A stretch of DNA of 64,000 nucleotides from an uncultured Bacilli bacterium (GTDB lineage: Bacteria > Bacillota_I > Bacilli_A > RFN20 > CAG-826): the NCBI GenBank assembly GCA_934700895.1, contig CAKUXV010000002.1, forward strand, positions 280,772 through 344,771, read 5' to 3'. The notes below the pieces were generated by a model that saw only the letters and a list, made by a program, of their open reading frames with translations, was not told where the DNA came from and did not search any database. Every line of letters starts with the position of its first letter. Within the stretch, counting starts at the first letter, position 1. Made by a program: the position numbers and the translations under genes. This document shows positions 57,717 to 64,000 of the stretch, piece by piece.

Positions 57717-59630
57717 CTAGAAGCGACGTAACATTCGTTTAATGGCGTCGCGAGATTGCTTAAATTTGTTATCCCCGTATAAAGATGAGATCAAATCGAG
57801 GATATGTTCTAAGCCCGGTTTGACGTTATCTTCATAACGCCCTTCGAGCTTGGAGAGGATTTTGCGGGTCAAGAAGAAATCCAAAACGGTTTCTTTCTTG
57901 CCGCCACAGGCGATAAATACCGGGACCATCTTCTCCATCTGCATGAGGATGCGGTTGCCAAAGGCAACGCCGAATTCATCGTAGACGTAATCGGTGATTT
58001 GCTCGAATTTGGTTTCATCGGCCTCCGTTAAGGCAAATTCCTTATTCGCTTCCGCTTCCTCAAATAAAGCATGGAGTTTCGAAGCGCTTAAGACGATGGG
58101 TTCCACGTCTTCCTTGGCTGCAAAAGCCGCGTTACGGTTATGGAAGGAAAGGGTAATCGCGCGGTCATAGACCTTATCGGCAATGGAGAAGGTCGAATCG
58201 TCTTGATTGGCCGTGCCAATAAAATAGGCCGAATTCGGGATATCGACTTTCCCGTCTTCGAGTTTGGCGGGTCCTACAAACCCCGTGGGGAAATGCATGA
58301 CACGGATCTTCCATTCGTCTTCGGGATATTCCAGGACAGAGAGGAAGTCGGCAAAGTAATATTCAACACGCGAGATATTCATTTCGTCTAAAACGAAGAG
58401 ATAAATACGGTCCGGGTTGTAATTGGCTTCATAGAGATTCATCAAGAAGTCGGTCTCGCGGTAAGTTTTGGAGAAATCGTTAAAATAACCAATTAAGGCC
58501 GATTTATCTCTCCAAGTCGCTTGGACCGGGACGAAGACAGAGACGCCTCCCACGAATTTAGCAAAGGAACGCGGGAGAGAGGATTTACCGGTTCCGGACA
58601 ATCCTTCGAGGATTTCTAGGTGAGATGCCGCGAGTCCAGCGACAAAGAAACGCAAGGTATCGGAATCGTAATAGAGTTTTTCTTTTCCAGCTAAGAAGGA
58701 ACGGAATTTGCTGATTAATTCGGGCAAGGCGATTTCATCCCCATGAATCGATTCAATCGCGTAGCCTTCGTAATGCTTATCGATTTTGCATAAAGAGGGG
58801 AAGACGATTTCTCTTTCTGCAAGAGCTTCCGCGGCGTTGCTAGTCCCCGCTCCGCCACTTCCTCCGCCTTCTACGTTTTCGGCAGAGATTTGGCTGGAGA
58901 CGCTTTGGAAGCCGCTAGTTCCTTCATCCCCCATCCCTTTGGCCACATCTTCGTTCCGGTCTTCTTCTTCTAGACTATCGCCGACTTTAGCAAAGGGCTT
59001 GCCCAAATGAACGAAGTTGACGAGGCAAAGAAGAACGGCGGAAACCAATACGGCGAAGAAGAGATAAAGCAATAAGCTGATTAATAAGGATTCGCCAAGG
59101 AAGGTCAAGGCGTTACCAAGATTCTCTTTCGTATGGGGGACTTGGAGGAGTAAACCAAATCCAACGGAGAGAGCAAGACAGACAAGTAAAGTACCAACAT
59201 ACCAAAGCCAATTCTTTTTCGCGTACCACTTCTTGTCATCTAATACCGCGTGACGGTATTCAAAGATGAAGGCAAAGACGAAGAGGCTGATGAAGATGGC
59301 GACTAAGACGTTTAACGTCTGTCCGCCCATATGGGCGTTAATCGCGGGTAGCCCTAAGCTTTGACGGAGCAAGGCAATCGGGTTTTTAGAAGAAACAAGA
59401 CTCGACTCTCCTTCTCCATGCACGGTGATGCAGATTCCAACGAAAATCATTAAGAAGGTGAAGAACATCGATAACCCGATGGAAATTAGATTTCCGCGGG
59501 TGAGATAATCCCTTCGAATTCCTTTCGTTGGCTTTTCTTTGCTCTCGGGGGCTTCGGGAGCTTCGGGCTCTGTAACAGAATTCGAAGTTAACGAATCCAT
59601 CCCGAGGTTTTCATTTTCTTGAATGTCCAT
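57717..59630 (-). CDS. membrane-anchored AAA+ ATPase of the McrB/MoxR type
   Basis: About 637 aa from the chosen start (643 from an ATG 6 codons earlier that overlaps the sipW stop; AAAGGA fits the later one). Four membrane segments in the first 212 residues (about 53-75, 108-130, 148-170, 183-212), a Gly/Ser-rich linker, then the AAA+ core: Walker A GLSGTGKSS, Walker B YLFVLDEMN with SRVEYYFADFLS, sensor GTANQDDSTF and an arginine in KVYDRA. McrB-like ATPases of this branch normally drive a nuclease or remodel proteins; a membrane-bound one beside a signal peptidase is unusual. A role in export or assembly is inference. Confidence 0.85.
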   Translation of the reverse strand: MDIQENENLGMDSLTSNSVTEPEAPEAPESKEKPTKGIRRDYLTRGNLISIGLSMFFTFLMIFVGICITVHGEGESSLVSSKNPIALLRQSLGLPAINAHMGGQTLNVLVAIFISLFVFAFIFEYRHAVLDDKKWYAKKNWLWYVGTLLVCLALSVGFGLLLQVPHTKENLGNALTFLGESLLISLLLYLFFAVLVSAVLLCLVNFVHLGKPFAKVGDSLEEEDRNEDVAKGMGDEGTSGFQSVSSQISAENVEGGGSGGAGTSNAAEALAEREIVFPSLCKIDKHYEGYAIESIHGDEIALPELISKFRSFLAGKEKLYYDSDTLRFFVAGLAASHLEILEGLSGTGKSSLPRSFAKFVGGVSVFVPVQATWRDKSALIGYFNDFSKTYRETDFLMNLYEANYNPDRIYLFVLDEMNISRVEYYFADFLSVLEYPEDEWKIRVMHFPTGFVGPAKLEDGKVDIPNSAYFIGTANQDDSTFSIADKVYDRAITLSFHNRNAAFAAKEDVEPIVLSASKLHALFEEAEANKEFALTEADETKFEQITDYVYDEFGVAFGNRILMQMEKMVPVFIACGGKKETVLDFFLTRKILSKLEGRYEDNVKPGLEHILDLISSLYGDNKFKQSRDAIKRMLRRF

Positions 59631-59644
59631 GGGTATAGTTCCTT

Positions 59645-60769
59645 TCATTCATAATCTTTCGTCGTATCTTGGATTTCTTCTTCGTTATTTTCCTCTTCTC
59701 CATAACTCGAAGTATCCATGAGTTCTTCTTCTTGGATGGGGGTTTCGCCCATCAAGAAGCTGGAGGAAGTTTCTTGGCCGTCCGCGGTAACGACCTTTTT
59801 GAGGTTATTGCCGCTTCCGGGGGCTTCTTCTTTGGAGAGGAAGCCCGCTTCATTGAAGTGATAGGCGTAGCCTCCGTAATAAATGGTCTCGCGGAAAGCA
59901 GAAGTAAGATTCTTCGGGTCTTTTTTCACGGAGACCGAATCGACGATCTCTGCTAATTTAGCGACCCTTTCTTCTTCCGCCTTATCGATTTTTCCGGCGA
60001 GGTAATTAAACATCAAGATGCTATAAGCAACGGAGAGAATCGTGATGATGCCATGGGGAGATTGGAAGAACATGACTAGCATTCCAATTCCCTGGACCTT
60101 CTTCCCGTTATAGACGCCTTTGATGTCGTCTAGGGTTGCATAATACTGTTCCTGACCCGCGTTATCCGTCGCGTTATTGGCGTCTCCCCGGGTCACGTAA
60201 CGGGTCACCCCGTCCGAGCCGGTTTTGATATCGATCACGCGGTGGATATAAATCGCATTCGCCGCCGGATTCCGATTATAGAAGGCGACGACATCATATA
60301 AATGGATGTCGCTAGCGTCATGAACTTTGGTGACAAAGATCATGTCGTATTGGGCGAATTGATTATCTAACGTATAGGTCTTTTGCTTCTCTTCGTCGAA
60401 CAAATAACTATTCGCATCGTTTTTAAAGCTCATGGAGCCGGAAGCGACCACTAGCATCGATTCGCTGCCAAACCCCGTTAAGTTCCCCTGGGCTTTATTG
60501 ATTAAAGCAAAGGCGAACGCGGGGGTGATTAAGGCTAAGAAACCATAGAACAATACGTTAGAGATGATGTTCCCGGCTTTCTTCCGTCTTTTAGCTTTGA
60601 CGTCTTGCTCGGTGATCTCCCGGTCAATGAGTTCGATGTCGCGTTTCCCTTCTTTGGTCTCCTTCACGTTGGCTTTGACGTATTTGCCAAATAGAATCGT
60701 GAAGACGGCGCAGAAGCTGACTACACCCAGCAAGCTCATCACCAGGCTGATGATGTCGGCGGATTTCAT
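59645..60769 (-). CDS. SipW-type (Ser-His) signal peptidase I with long C-terminal tail
   Basis: 374 aa, twice the size of SipW. N-terminal membrane segments (5-30 and 70-92), the catalytic serine in VASGSMSF (Ser112), and His176 in IYIHRVID where bacterial type I peptidases have lysine, as in SipW and ER-type enzymes. The box RGDANNATDN follows. A third membrane segment (237-258) leads to a cytoplasmic tail rich in Glu and Ser. It most likely processes the TasA-like proteins encoded directly upstream, the first ending 2 bases before its start. It overlaps the AAA+ gene. Confidence 0.88.
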   Translation of the reverse strand: MKSADIISLVMSLLGVVSFCAVFTILFGKYVKANVKETKEGKRDIELIDREITEQDVKAKRRKKAGNIISNVLFYGFLALITPAFAFALINKAQGNLTGFGSESMLVVASGSMSFKNDANSYLFDEEKQKTYTLDNQFAQYDMIFVTKVHDASDIHLYDVVAFYNRNPAANAIYIHRVIDIKTGSDGVTRYVTRGDANNATDNAGQEQYYATLDDIKGVYNGKKVQGIGMLVMFFQSPHGIITILSVAYSILMFNYLAGKIDKAEEERVAKLAEIVDSVSVKKDPKNLTSAFRETIYYGGYAYHFNEAGFLSKEEAPGSGNNLKKVVTADGQETSSSFLMGETPIQEEELMDTSSYGEEENNEEEIQDTTKDYE

Positions 60770-60771
60770 AA

Positions 60772-61566
60772 CTAGTTGATCTCCGCGGTCAGGATCGCCG
60801 TGAAGCTTAATTCCGGCAAATCCTTTTCGTCACTTGGATAAACCCCTTCGAACCCTTTTCCATAATGGAGAAGCGTGGTAAATTTCTTCATCTCTTGCCG
60901 CATCTCTTCATCAGGGATATGGGCGCCTCCTTTAGGATTGGCATCATCATAATAAATGGAGGGGTTCGTATAATTGAATTTCTCGCCCCAGTTAAACCCA
61001 AGGGTGATATCGAAGGATTGGGCATCCTTGTTTTCATCATATTTGGTGAAATCAATTTCAACGGGATTATTGATATAATCCGTAGAGCCATTCACGGGAT
61101 ATAACTCGATATAACCCGCTTCTACGGCATCTAAAATGGGGTTGCCCTTATATCCCGAATAAGCCGTCGAAGTTTGTAACTGCAACGTGACTTTGGAAAT
61201 ATAGGCCCAAGGCCTCACTTTACCCTGAAGGCGAACCGTTAGGTGCTCGTACAAGTGGTCTCCGTTATCGACGTAACGGAAGCGACCCGTATTATCATCT
61301 TTGGGAGCATCAAAGCAGATCCGGTTATATAAATCGTCCTTTTCGGCTTTGTAGAAATCCGTGAGTTGGCCTTCATCCATCGATTCAAAACGGACTTTAG
61401 CGTCTTGAATGACACCGACGTGGGCGTTCCCGCCACTAGAGGCCAAAGCGGAACTCGTAACAACGAAAGCCGCCGCTCCAACGGAGCAAAGCGAAACCAC
61501 GGCGAAAACGGAGACACCGAGTGTCACCATTTTCTTGGTCTGTTTCTCCATCTTGGAGCGGCGCAT
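60772..61566 (-). CDS. TasA/CalY-like exported protein 4
   Basis: 264 aa. A long basic start, hydrophobic segment, and AAAFVVTSSALAS as cleavage region. Mature part contains GNAHVGVIQDAKVRFE and, near the end, ITLGFNWGEKFNYTNPSIYY, the shared F-W-G...NP..YY motif of this family. It is the most divergent of the four tandem copies, lacking the GFA-W cleavage motif. It lies 2 bases before the signal peptidase gene. Confidence 0.82.
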   Translation of the reverse strand: MRRSKMEKQTKKMVTLGVSVFAVVSLCSVGAAAFVVTSSALASSGGNAHVGVIQDAKVRFESMDEGQLTDFYKAEKDDLYNRICFDAPKDDNTGRFRYVDNGDHLYEHLTVRLQGKVRPWAYISKVTLQLQTSTAYSGYKGNPILDAVEAGYIELYPVNGSTDYINNPVEIDFTKYDENKDAQSFDITLGFNWGEKFNYTNPSIYYDDANPKGGAHIPDEEMRQEMKKFTTLLHYGKGFEGVYPSDEKDLPELSFTAILTAEIN

Positions 61567-61609
61567 CTTGTTCTAGTTCCCTTCTTATATTTATATAGAT
61601 ATAGAACAA

Positions 61610-62461
61610 TTAGGCGGCAGAGCCAGTGGTGTCGGCCTTAACGATAACCGCGAAGTTCAATGTCTTGAACGGATCGGCTTCCGTGTGGCCCTTGTCATAG
61701 GTCGCACCGGTCATTCCTTCGTAAAATTTGATAAGATCAGTCTTATATTCTTCGCCGGGATGCGCGGCAAGCCCTTCTTCGGAATCATAATATTCCGACG
61801 GATTTAAATTCTTCTTCTCGCCATCTTTCGTTCCTTTGAAGTGGTCGCCCCAAGCAAACGAAATCGTGTATTCAAACGTTGCAACATCGTCATCGACGGT
61901 AATATTAAAACCAGAAGCATTAGCGCCCGCACCGTTTGTGACAACACTCACGCCATCCGCCTTGGTACTTGCAGCGGTTCCGCCAGCCCAGCATTCTGGG
62001 AGAACAATATATTCATCCGATTGGGCTTTCTCCATACGAGCTTCGTCTTCAGTGCCAACGGTAAATTTATTGTCGCTAGCATTAACGGTGCCCATGCGAA
62101 GCCCAAGAGAGAACTTGTTAACGTAGGAAGCAGGGCTGTAGGTACCCTTCACCTTCAAAGAAAGGTTTTCCCAATTCTCACCATCGCAACGAACGCGGCC
62201 ACTCTTATCTTCTTTCGTAGGTTCAAAGGAGAAATAGTTGCGAGCATCAGTTTCATCCAAGGCTTTCAGCGTAATATTTCCGAAGGTAATCGACTTTTCA
62301 GAGACAGTGCCAACTTGGACACCACCTTGAACGTTCTTGGTTGCAGAGCTGGAGATAACCCAGGCTGCAAATCCAGTTGCCACAAGGGCAATGCCCGCAA
62401 AGGCGGTGGCCCCAACGACCATCGCTTTGCGTTGATAAGATTTTCTGGTTAATTTAGCCAT
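61610..62461 (-). CDS. TasA/CalY-like exported protein 3
   Basis: 283 aa. Signal ends in LVATGFAAWVISSS. The mature N-terminus (NVQGGVQVGTVSEKSITFG) resembles that of protein 4, and YTISFAWGDHFKG with NPSEYYDSEEG carries the common C-terminal motif. Polar and acidic overall, as expected for a secreted subunit. It lies 43 bases before protein 4. Confidence 0.85.
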   Translation of the reverse strand: MAKLTRKSYQRKAMVVGATAFAGIALVATGFAAWVISSSATKNVQGGVQVGTVSEKSITFGNITLKALDETDARNYFSFEPTKEDKSGRVRCDGENWENLSLKVKGTYSPASYVNKFSLGLRMGTVNASDNKFTVGTEDEARMEKAQSDEYIVLPECWAGGTAASTKADGVSVVTNGAGANASGFNITVDDDVATFEYTISFAWGDHFKGTKDGEKKNLNPSEYYDSEEGLAAHPGEEYKTDLIKFYEGMTGATYDKGHTEADPFKTLNFAVIVKADTTGSAA

Positions 62462-62479
62462 AGTAACGACGACTCCTTA

Positions 62480-63196
62480 TTAAGCAGCGACGCGATCAAT
62501 TACCAAATTGACGGTGAAAGCGACATCATTAAGCGCCTTAACCAAATTCAAGCTATTAACGGCAGCCTTGACATTTTCTTCAGTAGCTTCTTTGCCATTG
62601 TAATAATCGAACGGGTTGATACCACCGAAAGCAGTTCCCCACCCGAAGGTAATTTTCATCTTGACGGTGGCCGTGCCGTCCACAAATGTATATTTGCCAT
62701 CCACGGTCGAGTCGTCGTCCAAATATTCGATGTTCGGCATTGCTTTAACGGCAGTTGTTTCACCGGTCGTCGCTTTTTCCCACGCTTTATCGTTGGTGTC
62801 GGTTACCACGAAACCGCCAGGGGCACCAGTAGACAACGCAACTTTAAACGAACCAGCGTCGCTGTTATCTTTGGAAGAAACTTTAAACTCATAAGTATCC
62901 GACAAAGATTCAGTCTCCATATCAGCAGCGTCGTAGTGTAACCATTGATTGGTAACTGCAGTTTTGGATTTTCCAAAAACGATGTTTGCCTTTTCGCCGG
63001 TGGCCGCCCCTTCCTTGCCATTGGTCCATTTGCCAGTAGCAACTTCGAAACGCTGGTCTTTAACGTCATAGGCGACCATGACGCCATCCGCGTTGGTCGT
63101 CGTGCTAGTGGAGATAACCCAGCCTGCAAAGCCGGTTCCGATGAGGGCCATGGATCCGAGGCTAGCCACGGCCATGATCATTGCTTTTTTCTTCAT
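62480..63196 (-). CDS. TasA/CalY-like exported protein 2
   Basis: 238 aa. MKKKAMIMAVASLGSMALIG is the signal start, followed by TGFAGWVISTS at the predicted SipW site. The end holds MKITFGWGTAFGGINPFDYY, the family motif. The lower half is rich in Ala, Thr and Asp, as in matrix fibre subunits. AAAGGAG precedes the start. It lies 18 bases before protein 3. Confidence 0.85.
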   Translation of the reverse strand: MKKKAMIMAVASLGSMALIGTGFAGWVISTSTTTNADGVMVAYDVKDQRFEVATGKWTNGKEGAATGEKANIVFGKSKTAVTNQWLHYDAADMETESLSDTYEFKVSSKDNSDAGSFKVALSTGAPGGFVVTDTNDKAWEKATTGETTAVKAMPNIEYLDDDSTVDGKYTFVDGTATVKMKITFGWGTAFGGINPFDYYNGKEATEENVKAAVNSLNLVKALNDVAFTVNLVIDRVAA

Positions 63197-63248
63197 GATT
63201 TTTTACTCCTTTTAATATTTATAAAACTAATGAAGGAAACGAATTTAA

Positions 63249-64000
63249 TTACTCCGCCGAAACGGTGAAGGTAAGTTTGAAGCCAACCGTTTTATTCAAC
63301 GCGTCCAATCTTTTAATGTTGGTTGAAGCGTCGGTTTGATTTTTTTCACTCCATTCCATCCCGTTGTAATGGGAATAGGGGTTTTGATAGTTGAATAATT
63401 TGCCCCAAGCGAAGTGAATGCCGATTGTGAACGTAAATTCGGACATCGAATCAGGAAGTTCTCCCGTGCTGAGGGACCCACCGGCAACATCCCCGAATTT
63501 ATAGGTGGCATTGCTGCTAGTAGCAATAATATATCCTTGTCCATTTGCAGTGGTTGGCGCTTTGTTGTCTGTAAAGGTCGGCAGAGTTCCAACCGGTCCA
63601 TTACCACTATTGGCGAGCGTTGCGTACGGCGTGCCCGAAGTCGCGGTTTCAGCCAAAGCAATGTTTGAAACGGTAATTTTCTTAACGTTTTGAATGCCGA
63701 GGGTAACGGTATAAACAGCATCCAAATCTTCTTCACCGCTCGTCACATCAGCGGATAGCCAGCTGTTGGCCAAGCCCGTAACGACTTTCGGGGCAAAGCG
63801 AATGTCTCCATTCGTCTCCGCGGTGTCGCCAAATGTTTCATTTTTAATGGTCAACATTTTCGAGGTAACCGTCGCGTCCGCCGTGATGGATCCAGTTCCT
63901 TCCCCATACTGAGGTTGTGCCGAGATAATCCACCCTGCAAAGCCGGTGGAAATCACGCCGATGGACCCTAGCAGGGAAATGCCTGCTACAGCCATTTTTT
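63249..64000 (-). CDS. TasA/CalY-like exported protein 1 (start may lie beyond the right edge)
   Basis: At least 248 aa from an ATG at 63995. The codon before it is lysine, and paralogs begin with three or more lysines, so the true start is likely just past base 64000. Signal region VISTGFAGWIIS, mature part with GIHFAWGKLFNYQNPYSHYN near the end, the same C-terminal motif as proteins 2-4. It is the first visible gene of the surface locus; more copies may lie upstream. Confidence 0.83.
   Translation of the reverse strand, partial: KMAVAGISLLGSIGVISTGFAGWIISAQPQYGEGTGSITADATVTSKMLTIKNETFGDTAETNGDIRFAPKVVTGLANSWLSADVTSGEEDLDAVYTVTLGIQNVKKITVSNIALAETATSGTPYATLANSGNGPVGTLPTFTDNKAPTTANGQGYIIATSSNATYKFGDVAGGSLSTGELPDSMSEFTFTIGIHFAWGKLFNYQNPYSHYNGMEWSEKNQTDASTNIKRLDALNKTVGFKLTFTVSAE

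Noticed and set aside
56368..59630. A complete McrBC restriction system
   Set aside because: The AAA+ protein is membrane-anchored, lacks the methyl-DNA-binding N-domain of McrB, and the partner shows no evident nuclease triad.

Overview
The window comes from an uncultured-type anaerobic Bacillota, most likely a Bacilli-related gut lineage near Erysipelotrichales/RFN20. The taxon is inferred from gene content. Bacilli-type housekeeping genes (EzrA, YtpR, PepV, the cysteine desulfurase-ThiI pair, CIRCE control of groESL, an autoregulated-looking infC-rpmI-rplT leader) sit beside the energy genes of a strict fermenter ([FeFe] hydrogenases, Rex, AdhE). Almost all genes are on the minus strand; the exceptions are the two ribosomal-protein units and a possible small peptide.

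Layout. 1-1.7 kb: a partial hypothetical gene, then infC-rpmI-rplT, with infC probably starting at a rare AUA codon. 1.7-9.4 kb: a minus-strand operon ezrA, cysteine desulfurase, thiI fused to a DUF3737 beta-helix, MalY/PatB lyase, Mbeg1-like lipase. 9.5-19.2 kb: rpsD with a leader, a GNAT, an atypical response regulator, tyrS, groES-groEL under two CIRCE operators, a LacI-type regulator, ytpR, trmB and pepV. 19.2-21.1 kb: a possible type I toxin-like locus, initiator tRNA-Met with C33, and a DUF2804 protein.

21.2-35.8 kb is a hydrogen/redox block. A trimeric hydCBA hydrogenase is followed upstream by an AAA/DUF4143 ATPase bounded by hairpin repeats. Then comes a seven-gene unit, rex-adhE-[2Fe-2S] protein-sensory hydrogenase with PAS domain-PP2C phosphatase-monomeric (group B type) hydrogenase. 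The two hydrogenase promoters share ATCGGTA repeats, and the rex promoter also carries cre-like sites and two copies of an unassigned palindrome. NADH/NAD sensing by Rex, catabolite control and H2 or redox sensing by the PAS hydrogenase probably set the balance between ethanol and H2 as electron sinks.

35.8-40.9 kb is a decaying accessory region: a fructokinase-like gene, a possible structured RNA, tandem repeats and palindromic operators, a relic of a DUF4143 ATPase, an XRE regulator and a broken abortive-infection-type reverse transcriptase.

40.9-64.0 kb is the most unusual part: a gap-poor run of 17 minus-strand genes dedicated to export and surface display. It begins with four tandem TasA/CalY-like proteins with SipW-type N-termini and a shared C-terminal F-W-G...NP..YY motif. 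These are followed by a Ser-His signal peptidase with a long tail, a membrane-anchored McrB-like AAA+ ATPase, a zinc-ribbon partner, an ABC exporter, a large exported protein, a collagen-like lipoprotein, and two paralogous three-gene cassettes (about 1000-aa surface protein plus two small exported proteins) flanking an Lgt-like transferase. I read this as an undescribed surface-structure assembly system; the function is inference. I saw no CRISPR array, rRNA, prophage or intact insertion sequence.
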